From Anabas testudineus (Eukaryota; Chordata; Actinopteri; Anabantiformes; Anabantidae): a stretch of DNA of 64,000 nucleotides. Below, in pieces: positions 47,769 through 59,700 of the stretch (within the stretch, counting starts at the first letter, position 1; each line of letters starts with the position of its first letter). The DNA lies in assembly GCF_900324465.2 (NCBI RefSeq), contig NC_046619.1, positions 17,568,637 through 17,632,636 of the forward strand, given 5' to 3'. The translations under genes were made by a program, and so were the position numbers. The notes below the pieces were generated by a model. It was not told the DNA's origin, ran no database searches, and saw only the letters and a program-made list of their open reading frames with translations.

Positions 47769-49871
47769 ATCTAGCCACAGGGGTTGCAGGCCAGTGACTT
47801 CTGTGCCGGTCCCAAGCCCAGATAAATAGAGAGGATTGCGTCAGGAAGGGCAGAAGGGTTCATGGACAGAGAGAGAAGAGGAAAGGCAGGAGCATAGATC
47901 TGAGAATAGGGACTCTAAATGTTGGCACAATGACAGGGAAAGGTACAGACCTGGCAGACATGATGGAGAGAAGGAAGGTAGACATACTGTGTGTGCAGGA
48001 GACAAGGTGGAAGGACAGCAAAGCACGTAGTATTGGAGGAGGATACAAACTGTTCTACAATGGTGTGGATATAAAGAGAAACGGGGTTGGAGTGATACTG
48101 AAGGGGGGTTTGTGAACAATGTTCTAGAGGTGAAAAGAGTCTCAGACAGGGTGATGAGCCTAAAGCTAGAAATTGAAGGGGTGATGATGAATGTAGTCAG
48201 TGGGTATGCTCCACAAGTTGGCTGTGAGTTAGAAGAGAAGGAGAGATTCTGAAGTAAAGTTTGATGAGGTCATAGAGAGTATCCCCAGAGGAGAGAGAGT
48301 ACTTGTTGGAGCAGACTTTAATGGGCATGTTGGTGAGGGCAACAGAGGTGATGAGGAGGTGATGGGCAGGTTTGGTGAAAAGGAAAGGAATCTGGAAGGA
48401 CAGATGGTGGTGGACTTTGCTAAGAGGATGGAAATTGCTCTGGTCAACACTTACTTCCAGAAGAGAGAGGAACACAGAGCGACATACAAGAGTGGAGGTA
48501 GGAGTACTCAGGTGGACTACATCCTATGTAGACGAGGTCATTTGAGAGAGGTTAGTGACTGCAAAGTGGTGTTAGGAGAGAGTGTAGCCAGACAGTACCG
48601 CATGGTGGTGTGTAAGATGACTCTGGAGGTCAGGAAGAAGAAGAGAGGGAAGACAGAAAAGAAGACCAAGTGGTGGAAGTTAAAGAATGAAGAAACTTGT
48701 GAGGAATTCAGACAGAAGTTGAGACAGGTTCTGGGTGGTCAGGATGAGCTTCCAGATGACTGGGAAACCACAGCAGAAGTTATCAGGGAAACAGGTAGGA
48801 AGGTGCTAGGTGTGTCATCTGGAAAGAGGAAAGAAGGTAAAGACACTTGGTGATGGAATGAGGAAGTACATGGTGCCGAGGGAGGAGATGTGGTACTGTA
48901 TGAGGTTGTTGGGAGTATGTCAGAGTAGTTCAGGTATGAGAGAAGTATGACGGTGGTAATATGTGCTAAAGGTCAGACAGAAGAATTCAAGGTGGAGGTG
49001 GGACTACACCAAAGATCAGCTCCCTTCTTGTTTGCTATGCTGATGGACAGGCTGACAGATTAGGTCAGACAGGAATCTCCCTGGACAATGATATGTGCAG
49101 ATGACATTGTGATTTGCAGTGAGAGTAGAGAGCAGGTGGAGGAACAGCTGGAGAGGTGGAGGTTTGCTCTGGAAAGAAGAGGCATGAAGCTCAGTCGTAG
49201 TAAGACAGAATACATGTGTCTCAACGAGAGGGATCAAGGTAGAAGCGTTAGGTTACAGGGGGCTGAGGTGAAAAAGGTGCAGGAGCTTAAGTACTTGGGG
49301 TCAACAGTTCAGTATGATGGGGAGTGTGGAAAAGAGGTGAAGAGGCAAGTGCAGGCGGGTTGGAGCGGGTGGAGCAAAGTATCATGAGTGTTGTGTGACA
49401 GAAGAGTGTCAGCAAGACTCAAAGGAAAGGTCTACAAGACAGTGGTGAGACCAGCTCTGCTCTATGGGTTAGAGACGGTAGCAGTGAGAAAGAGACAAGA
49501 GGCTGAGATGGAGGTAGCAGAGATGAGGTTCTCCTTAGGAGTGACCAGGTTAGACAGAATAAGGAACGAGTACATCAGAGGGTTGGCTCATGTTGCATGT
49601 GTTAGCGACAAAGTCAGAGAGGCCAGACTGAGATGGTTTGGACATGTGCAGAGGAGGGATAGTGAATATATTGGTAGAAGGATGTTGGAGATGGAGCTGC
49701 CAGGCAGGAGGGCAAGAGGACGACCAAAGAGGAGATATATGGACGTGTTAACAGAGGACATGAGGTTGGCTAATGTTAGGGTAGAAGATGTTCATGATAG
49801 AGTGAGGTGGAGAAGGATGATTTGCTGTGGCGACCCCTGATGGGAAAAGCCGAAAGAGAAGCGGGAGAATG
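47769..49871 (+). mobile_element. RTE-type LINE insertion, internally deleted
   Basis: A 15-bp target duplication (GTGGGATTTGTTGCA) lies at 47754-47768 and 49872-49886. The plus strand encodes the endonuclease (DILCVQETRWKD; VGADFNGHVG; TQVDYILCRRG) and, after a gap near 48860-49080 that removes most of the RT fingers and palm, the ADDIVICSES active-site strand and the thumb and C-terminal part (EARLRWFGHVQRRDSEYIG; GRPKRRYMDV). Stops and frame changes break it into several frames. It ends with GGCGACCCCTGATGGGAAAA, the usual 3' end of this family. Confidence 0.88.
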
Positions 49872-50079
49872 GTGGGATTTGTTGCATTCAATAAATAATA
49901 ACTTACTATAAAATAAATAACTTTGTGGCGATGTGGCATATGATTAACTTAATGGTCCCCCCCCCCGAAAAAAAAGGATGAAATAACGTTACAGGGTTAA
50001 AGTTGTAGCAGCATCATCAAACGTTGGTAGAGTTTTGACACAAAAGGAAGAAGACCATTACGCATTCACACTGACTGTG

Positions 50080-51240
50080 CAGTACATGCACATTCAAAGT
50101 CTTCACTTTCAAACGATGCACGGAAACTTCAGCACCATTGTGGTTAGGTGGTTTCAAAATAACATGAGTGCAAAGAACCTTTTTTTTCCTGTTTGAATCT
50201 CAGGACACTGAGGTTGAGCTACTGTTTTATTTTATAAAACAAACAACATATCAAAATTGCTTAGTCATTATATTTTTTACTTTTCTGCACTTTGACATGT
50301 TTCATTAAAACTATCCTGTAAAAAGTGAGTCCACATATCATTTGTACAAGACGGTTATTTATATTCTTCTATGGGTTGTATGAGAACGTACAGAAACAAT
50401 GCATATGGTCAAATAAATTGGAATATTTGTAGTTGCTGTGAGAGTGGAGAGGTGCAAATCATTCCACTTCAAAATGGCTGCTGTAGACAGAAAATGAATT
50501 ATAAGTATTTATTTATTCATTTTTTACATTACCTGCCTCCTCGTTTTTAAACCAGTCTGTCAAACAACCGACTAAAACTGAAACTTTTTGCTGTTTGTTT
50601 TCCCTATCCATGTATGTAAGGCCATACTTTAGTCAGGTCTACTCTGAGTAAAGTGCCTCAGTATTTGGTCAAAGTGCAGAGAGGTGGCTGAACCACAGCT
50701 TTTGTCAGTCAGTGTGTTTACCACAGGTTAAGCAGGTTACTGGCTTTCTCAAGAAAGCTGACTCCTTAAGTCTCATGTAAATGGGCAAACCTGGTTACTG
50801 TAATGGGGGTGGGGGATTAGAGAAACCTGATTTCCTGAGATTTCTCCCAAAGAATTCTGATTACTCTGCAATTATAAACACGTAATCGCCTTTCTGCAAG
50901 AGAGCATGTGCATAACAAAGCCTGCAGACACTCACTACTCTACTACTATCAGCTGGGATGTGCATCTGGATAAAAGGAGAGATTCCCTGTGGATGTCTAA
51001 ATAAGTGAATTTTCACCACACATTTGCACAGCAGAAAGTAAAAATAAATATTGTGCAATATTATATAATGGGAGGATAAAAATACACTGCTTTGAATTGT
51101 TGACACACTGCAGCTATATCTCCCTCTGTTAATTTTCTGTGTGGGCTTGGCCACATTTCCTCTTGCCGTTGTCTTGACACTCTCCCTGAAACACACAGGC
51201 CCCTCAACTAAACAGTAAATATTCCCACACACTCTATGAG
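50080..51240. repeat. Diverged intergenic module upstream of H3
   Basis: Near-duplicate of 42640-43820: (c) 50120-50220, (d) 50635-50730, (e) near 51190. It lies about 0.5-1.7 kb before the H3 leader, as in H2. Confidence 0.55.
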
Positions 51241-51614
51241 AAAGCAGGACTGACATTTACAATCAAAATTTCTCCATTTCTCAGTGTATGCAACGTCCCA
51301 GCCGTATAACAAAGTCAAAATGCTTTGGTGTCTTTCTAAGAAAGGGACATGTTTCTCTGTCACATACCTCGTTGCACTTCCTGGCCTTGCAAAAGGACCT
51401 AAGCACTAATGAACCTAAGGGTTCATTGTTGTGTCCTGAGTAGAGCTACCAGTTTGGGCAGATTGATTCGTTTTTATAACCTAATTAAGAGTGATTCAAT
51501 GAGATTCAGTGAAATGTTTACGTGCTGCCAAAGACCTTTAGAGTAAAAGAGGTCAGAGTAAAGACACGCCTCTATGGAAATATAACATCTCTCATCAAAT
51601 GAAAATTGATGACA

Positions 51615-51762
51615 AGTTTTCTAAATATAGAGGCAAGTTCATTTTCTGCATTTCAGCCAATCAGGCTGATTTCTAGTTTGCAAACCTTGACCACCTTGTG
51701 ACTAAACCTGCCATTTGGGTGGAAAGATGTCAGTAGTGCAAGACTAAGGGTGTTGCACCACA
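51615..51762 (+). promoter_or_regulatory. H3 proximal promoter with CCAAT box
   Basis: CCAAT at 51657-51661, about 106 bp before the leader ATG; nearly identical to H2. Confidence 0.5.
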
Positions 51763-53740
51763 ATGATCGGAAGACTAACTGCTTTGATTCTTCTTGGTAC
51801 AGTGTGTAAGTGCTATTCTTAACCAGTGTGAGTACTTCTACCAGTTATTGTTTGTACTGTGCTGTACTGTACTATATTATATTACTGAAACCTAATAACT
51901 TGTTTCCTTTCTTTAGTTGGAGAGGGTCCTCAGCAGATCTCTTTGACTGTGGCAGACGCTGGTGATAATATTACTTTACAATGTCTAGTCACTGACAAAG
52001 GAAGTCAAATTCTTCTACTGGAATAAGATGAGACTTGGACACATGCCCCAAACTGTTGCAACTGTGACTCTTGGCAAAGTAACAGATAGTGAACAATTCA
52101 GAGACTCACATTTCACAATCAGACAAGAGGGGTCTCAGTATTTTCTTACCATCAGAAATGTCACTAAAGAGGATGAAGCAACATATTTTTGTCAAAACAT
52201 GGCAACGTTTTCACAGGCTTTCCTCAATGGCACATTCCTGGCTGTGAACGGTAAAGTATCTTTTACTATCAGTGGTTGTGTCTTATGCTTTTGTTTATAA
52301 GTTGTACAAATATAGTTTTTTTTTCATTTAAATCACACAGATCATAATCAGCAGAAACATGTCTACGTGAAACAAAGTCCAGAGACTGAGTCAGTCCAAC
52401 TGGGAAACACTGTGACTCTTAACTGTTCACTTCTCTCCAAGAACAAAGAAAACAGAGTCCAGTGTCCAGATGAACACAGTGTGTACTGGTTCAGAGCTGG
52501 ATCAGAAGGATTTAATCAAGGTGTCATTTACACAAACAGGAACAAGAGTCATACACAAGAGCAAAGGAGCTGTTCTTACAGTTTGTCCAAAACTATACAG
52601 GACTCTTCTGATTCTGGGACTTATTACTGTGCTGTGGTCACATGTGGAGAGATCTTGTTTGGTGAAGGAACCAAAGTGGAGACACGTATGTATTTATAGT
52701 TATAGCTAAGTCATTACTTAGTCTTGCAGATGTATTTATTGTGGTTAAGATCAAAGTATCTACTTCTAGCATGTCTTTGTCTGTTGGCTTGTTTTTTCCG
52801 TTTAAGAAGATGATAAAAACATGAAGTCAAATGTCATTGTGGTTCCTAAAATGTGTGATAGCTCCTAATAATCCATAATTAATCTATGTTTAATATCTCC
52901 TAGGTAACTGTTCTGAATCAGATCCTGTTGTCCTTGTTCTGGGTGTGCTGTTGAGCTGCTGTGGGATTGTGATTGCTGTCCTTTTATTTTACATACATCA
53001 AAAGAAAGTCTGTGAATGCTGCAAAGGTACTTCTACCTTCCTCTAGTTTTCATTTCACACACTAAACCATAAAGGTCTGAATGTTTGGAATTACATCATT
53101 GTTACAACAGAACAAATCTGCATTTCCACATTCTGTGGAACTTTGCATTTACATTTTCCATCAACTGAATTTTGGAAAGGAAACACAATATTTCCGACCA
53201 CAATGTTGCATTGCAGCAGGAAATATTGTACATGTGCTATAATTTCATGAGTAACTTTTTATTACCAACTAGCTCCTCAGAACTGGTAATATAATGCTAT
53301 TCTGTGTGTGTACACATATTCTGAAAAGTTAAAAGAATGTCTTTTGATAGGATCGAGGAGTGTGTCCCATCATGAATGCCATGAGAAGACAGCTGTGGAT
53401 TTATCAAATGATCTGGTAAACATGCAGCAATGTGTTGTCATATTAGTACTAGTTGTAGTGATATTCTGTACGTGTGTACATTTGATTTGATTCACTTATA
53501 ACAAGACACTAAACATTACGTGTATCATACATTTGATCAGACTAGTTCTTCTGGACAGGACAGAAATAAAATCCAGATCTTGACAAAACTGTCATATTTT
53601 TGCAGGAAGGTGAGGCCCCGGCCGTGAACTATGCACCACTGGATTTCTCCTTAAGTAGAGTGATAAAAGGAAAGAAGAATAAAGAGTTTCCACAAGAGTC
53701 TGTGTACACTGCTGTTAGAGCAGATGATCAAAACCAGTGA
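51763..53740 (+). pseudogene. H3: NITR-like receptor with two canonical ITIMs and one V-exon frame break
   Basis: Exons: leader 51763-51805, V 51917-52250, second Ig 52341-52685, transmembrane 52904-53026, tail 53351-53415 and 53606-53740. The first three exons are near copies of H2. The V exon is 334 nt instead of 333: around the segment that reads DKESK in H2 there is one extra base, and the new frame stops where YWNK should be. Everything after is clean. The tail holds VNYAPL and SVYTAV, both matching the ITIM pattern (S/I/V/L)xYxx(L/V). The transmembrane exon (CSESDPVVLVLGVLLSCCGI) and intron 2 differ clearly from H1 and H2, so this 3' part has another origin. The gene is either a recently broken inhibitory receptor or an intact one with an assembly error. 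Confidence 0.8.
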
Positions 53741-53759
53741 TCACTCTCTCCATTTACAG

Positions 53760-54900
53760 TTTTTAAGAGACAGCCCACCCTTATAGGACCACCCACCTGA
53801 ACAGCAAAAACAAAAGGCTGCTGTCACTTTCTTACTCACTTCTGTCACAGGCGTCTTTAGTGCATTCAATGACACTCAGCTTGTTTATAAATCTATGTGT
53901 GAACACACTTCTCGTAATGTTGCTACTCAAAAACTGTCAATGTTAAGTCATTTAAGCCGTGGAGAGGTTTTCAAAGGCTGTGATTATATTTATTTCATAA
54001 GATATTTTGTTGACTTGACCAAAATATTACTGCCTTTTCACTGTGGTCAACAACTGTTTTGTGCTTTCACAGTTCACAACTGCAGCGACACTTTGCTGAA
54101 GAAGTACCTTTGTTTTTAATGAAATTTTTTTTTTTTCAATTTTTAAATCAAGATAATAAACAGTTTACAAGTTCACACAATAAAAACAGTCAAGAAAAAA
54201 CAACATAGAGTATATAAATTCCCAAATTCCCCCCAGTACATGATGTTTGTCTAGGTGGTGTCTAAGCAAGATTCATGCAAGGTGTAGCACATGGTGTTGC
54301 ATTGAATTGAACTGATTGTAGTTTTCCTGATGTCAGCTGGAACTGGCTGACACCACATACAAATTGTTATGCTATTATTATGTAAAATCTGAAAATCTCT
54401 CTGACAGTTCATCCCTCTAACATATTGTTGAAAATATTAAATTATTTCATGTTTTAATTGTGACTGTAGTAGTTTTTCCTCTAATCGATTTCACCTATCA
54501 CTCTTCAAAATGGCCTTAAACTATAAGAATGAAGAAAATCACGGCAAATGGCACACTGACTATTAATCTAACTATATTTAGTCCTGTATTCTTCTGTAAA
54601 AATAGTCTCTAGTTGACCACTATGTTTCTCATTGAAAATTATTCTTTAGCGCTTTTATTTCACTTTTATTTTGAAAAACAAGAAAAAAAAATGCATGTAA
54701 AGTACGACTTGACTGGTGGGCAGAGGGCACTGAGTTGGTCACAAGTCTGGTTTTGACTTTGAAATACTTCATTTATCATGAATTTTGCCACCTCAAATGC
54801 ATCATTGTGGACTTGACAACATAAGGAAAACTCCATTTTATGGGTAGAAAATAAACAAATAGAACAATAATACACCATTATATGTGCAGTGAAAGCTAAT
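53760..54900. other. Gene-free stretch between H3 and L1
   Basis: Follows the H3 stop. No exon, module block or known repeat was recognised; AT-rich with short frames. Confidence 0.5.
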
Positions 54901-56777
54901 AGCAGAGCTGTAACGTCACTGGTGTAATCCAAAAGCCCTCACAGCAGTGTAGATTCTTGCTCTGTCTTCTACTTTTGCAACATCTTTGTTTCCACCATTG
55001 TCAGATTTCATCATGGTAAAGATGACAGCAGTATAAGCCCACATGTCCTGAAGTCTCTAACAAAAGAAGACAAAATTAAATAAGTTACAAACCTTCATTT
55101 TCTGAAGTTAATCCTATGTTTAAATACTTTACCTGTTGACTTTTTTGACCACCACATTTTTTGTGCGGGTTAACATCAGCTGGAGCATGAAACAGAATAT
55201 TTATCAGTAAAAAACACAGTGCAGTAGTTGTAATACTATTGAGGTATAAAGAAGTAAAATTCCTATTACCATTTCTACCACTGTTGATGAGATAAAAGAC
55301 AAAGCCTGTAACAATCAGATCAACCAAGACAACACACAGCAGAAGAATTATGGTCTTTGTCGTCTGTGACCACATGTTGGTTTCTGAAACATAAAGGATG
55401 AAACAATGAGCAGAAGTAAATGATTTTATTATCACAACCTGTTGATTTTAAATGGAAAATAATAATTCAATCTGACAAAGGTTCAGATATCCTCATTGAA
55501 AGAAGAATGATGCATTTACCTTTAGTGTGGACTTCTGTTCCATCGACTTTCACTCCATCTCCAAATAAAATCTGTCCACATGTGGCCACAGCACAGTAAT
55601 AAGTCCCAGCATCAGAGGAGCCGACGGTCTTAGAGAAGCGATAAGCACAGTTTTTCAGAGAGTCAGTTCTCCTCTTACATTTATTATTTCCACCAGTGTA
55701 GATGATGTTTGGATGAGATTGATCTGATCCAGCTCTGAACCAGTACACACTGGGATCTCTTGGACACATCTTCTTGTCAGAGTCAGAGAGGACTGAACAC
55801 TGGAGAGTCACTGAGTGTCCTGGACGAACTGGATCAGAGACTGTCTGAACAACAGTATAGTTTGACGTCCTCTCATTGTTTCCTGTATAATAAAACACTT
55901 TGAATCCTCCACTACATTTTGAAATAAGTACAGTACACAACACATATACATTTGGCATGTGTTTCCTGAATCATGAAAAACTGTGTGAATAAAATGGGTT
56001 CTCAGCCCGTATCAGATGACCCATAATTTAACACATTATTTGACATTATGCTCTAGAAAATGTGGAGCTTTTTAATCTAGCAAAATAAAATGCTAGAATA
56101 CTTATTGGAGCAAAAAATGATAAGATTTATTTGAAAATAAATAGATTAACTGAAAAAACACAAATATTACGTGATACAAAGTGGAACGGCTGGATTAATA
56201 ATAAATAACAACTTCATAACTTAATAAAAGCAGATAATATTATTACCTTTAAGTAACAAATATGTGTCACAATTTAAGGAGGGGGACGAGGCAGGAATGA
56301 ACTTAAACAGGATTTATTAACACACTACAAAAACCAGGGAAACTAAGGCGGGTGTCACCGACACTACAAAAACATGCAGAAACACGAAAACAAAGTCACA
56401 ACTTAGGGATCAAAGGATGAAACAAAAACCACTGCACAAGGGCAGGAAAACACTCACGGGGAAAAAACAGGTAACACAGTCCAGAGTTCAGAGGGGGAAC
56501 AAAGTCCAGGGAATCCAGGGGGGAAGCAGACAGGTCTGAGGAGGACAGGCAGGAACAGGCAGGTTTTGTAGGCACGGGAAACGGGTTGGGAGCGACGCTG
56601 AAGACAGGTTGGGAACGACGACGAACTGACAGAGGGGAAAAGGACTGAGGAGAGTTTTGTAGGGGAAAGTGGGCACAGGTGAGTCCAATGTTCAGCTGAT
56701 TGCTGTGAGCAGAGGGAGAGAATGGGCTGGTGGGCGGAGTCCAGAGGGAGAGTGAGGTGGAGCAGTGAGGGAAATCC

Positions 56778-59700
56778 TCAGCTTGGCCTGATGCCAGGCC
56801 GAAACGGTGACAGAACCCCCTCCCCAAGGGCCGGATCCCAGACGGCCCAAGAGGGAACCAGGAAGGCGAGCACACCAAGACGGGCGGGAGGAGGGGGCCC
56901 GGAGGAGGGACCAGGCGCAGCAGACCAGGAGGCCCTCCGGCGGACGGCCGGGAGGCGGCAGACAGACCAGCAGGACCTCCGGCGGACGGCCGGGAGGCGG
57001 CAGACAGACCAGCAGGACCTCCGGCGGACGGCGGCAGACAGACCAGCAGGACCTCCGGCGGACGGCCGGGAGGCGGCGAACAGGACTGAAGAGGCGACGA
57101 ACCAGAAAGCCGGGCCTCGGGTGGACGACCGGGAGGCGGCAGGAGAGACGGAGAACAGGACCGGAGAGCCCCGGGCGGACGGCCCGGAGGCGGCAGGAGG
57201 GCCGGCGAGCAGGACCGAAGAGCTACAGGACCACCAAGCGGACGCCGGGAGAGCCGGCTGCGGAGCGGACGCCTGGAGAGCCGGCTGCGGAGCGGACGCC
57301 TGGAGAGCCGGCTGCGGAGCGGACGCCTGGAGAGCCGGCTGCCAGGAGCGGACGCCTGGAGAGCCGGCTGCCAGGAGCGGACGCCTGGAGAGCCGGCTGC
57401 CAGGAGCGGACGCCTGGAGTGCCGGCTGAGGAGCGGACGCCTGGAGTGCCGGCTGAGGAGCGCCGGGCGGATGCTCCGGCGGCGGCGCCTGGAGTGCCGG
57501 CTGAGGAGCGCCGGGCAGATGCTCCGGCGGCGGCGTCTGGAGTGCCGGCTGAGGAGCGCCGGGCGGATGCTCCGGCGGCATGAACGGGACAGGCTGGAGA
57601 GACGGCATCGACGACCTCTGCATCGACCCGCCTGGAGACAGGACAGACTGGGGAGACAAAACAGACAGGAGAGACGGCGACGACGACCTCTGCGTCGACC
57701 CGCCTGGAGACTGAGGAGACGGCGGCGACGACCTCTGCGTCGACCCGCCTGGAGACTGAGGAGACGGCGGCGACGACCTCTGCGTCGACCCGCCTGGAGA
57801 CTGAGGAGACGGCGGCGACGACCTCTGCGTCGACCCGCCTGGAGACTGAGGAGACGGCGACGACGACCTCTGCGTCGACCCGCCTGGAGACTGAGGAGAC
57901 GGCGACGACGACCTCTGCGGCGACCCGCCTGGAGACTGAGGAGACGGCGACGACGACCTCTGCGTCGACCCGCCTGGAGACTGAGGAGACGGCGACGACG
58001 ACCTCTGCGTCGACCCGCCTGGAGACAGGAGAGGCTGGGGAGACAAAACAGACAGGGGAGACGGCGACGACGACCTCTGCGCCGACCCGCCCGGAGACAG
58101 GGGAGACGGCGTCGACGACCTCTGCGCCGACCCGCCCGGAGACTGAGGAGACGGCGTCGACGACCTCTGCGCCGACCCGCCCGGAGACTGAGGAGACGGC
58201 GTCGACGACCTCTGCGCCGACCCGCCTGGAGACAGAACAGGACGGGGAGACAAAACAGGACGGGGAGACAAAACAGGACGGGGAGACAAAACAGGACGGG
58301 GAGACAAAACAGGACGGGGAGACAAAACAGGACGGGGAGACAAAACAGGACGGGGAGACAAAACAGGACGGGGAGACAAAACAGGAGCTGTTGTGGTGGT
58401 GGAGACCGGTGCTGGAGCTGGTGTGGATGTGGACTGAAGGACTGGAGCTGGTGTGGATGTGGACTGAAGGACTGGAGCTGGTGTGGATGTGGACTGAAGG
58501 ACTGGAGCTGGTGTGGATGTGGACTGAAGGACTGGAGCTGGTGTGGATGTGGACTGAAGGACTGGAGCTGGTGTGGATGTGGACTGAAGGACTGGAGCTG
58601 TTGTGGTGGCGGTGGTGACAGGAACTGCAACTGTTGCTGGAGTAGCTGTTGTGGTGGAGACCGGAACTGTTGTGACTGTTGCTGGAGCAGCTGCGGTGGA
58701 GACTGGAACTGTGACTGTTGCTGGAGCAGCTGCGGTGACAGGAACTGTGGCTGTAGCTGGAGCAGCTGCGGAGGCTGAAGCTGGTGCAGCTGCTGAGGCA
58801 GGAACTGAAGCTGAAGCTGGTGCAGCTGCGGAGGAGACTGGAACTGTGACTGTTGCTGGAGCAGCTGCGGTGACAGGAACTGTGGCTGTAGCTGGTGCAG
58901 CTGCGGAGGCAGGAACTGAAGCTGAAGCTGGTGCAGCTGCGGAGGCAGGAGCTGAGGCTGGAACTGAAGCTGAAGCAGCTGCGGAGGCTGGAACTGAAGC
59001 TGAAGCAGCTGCGGAGGCTGGAACTGAAGCTGAAGCAGCTGCGGAGGCTGGAACTGAAGCTGAAGCAGCTGCGGAGGCAGGAACTGAAGCTGAAGCAGCT
59101 GCGGAGGCTGGAACTGAAGCTGAAGCTGGTGCAGCTGCTGAGGCAGGAACTGAAGCTGAAGCTGGAGCAGCTGCGGTGACAGGAACTGTGGCTGTAGCTG
59201 GTGCAGCTGCGGAGGCAGGAACTGAAGCTGAAGCTGGTGCAGCTGCGGAGGCAGGAGCTGAGGCTGGAACTGAAGCTGGTGCAGCTGCTGAGGCAGGAAC
59301 TGAAGCTGAAGCTGGTGCAGCTGCTGAGGCAGGAGCTGAGGCTGGAACTGAAGCTGGTGCAGCTGCTGAGGCAGGAGCTGAGGCTGGAACTGAAGCTGGT
59401 GCAGCTGCTGAGGCAGGAGCTGAGGCAGGAACTGAAGCTGGTGCTGAAGCTGGTGCAGCTGCGGAGGCAGGAACTGAAGCTGGAGCTGAAGCAGGTGCAG
59501 CTGCGGAGGCAGGAACTGAAGCTGAAGCTGGAGCTGAAGCAGGTGCAGCTGCGGAGGCAGGAACTGAAGCTGAAGCTGGAGCTGAAGCAGGTGCAGCTGC
59601 GGAGGCAGGAACTGAAGCTGAAGCTGAAGCTGAAGCTGAAGCAGGTGCAGCTGCGGAGGCAGGAACTGAAGCTGAAGCTGGTGCAGCTGCCGTGACTGGA

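Noticed and set aside
57650-58600. CRISPR-like regular repeats
   Set aside because: Units are contiguous without unique spacers and translate as protein repeats; this is eukaryotic minisatellite DNA.
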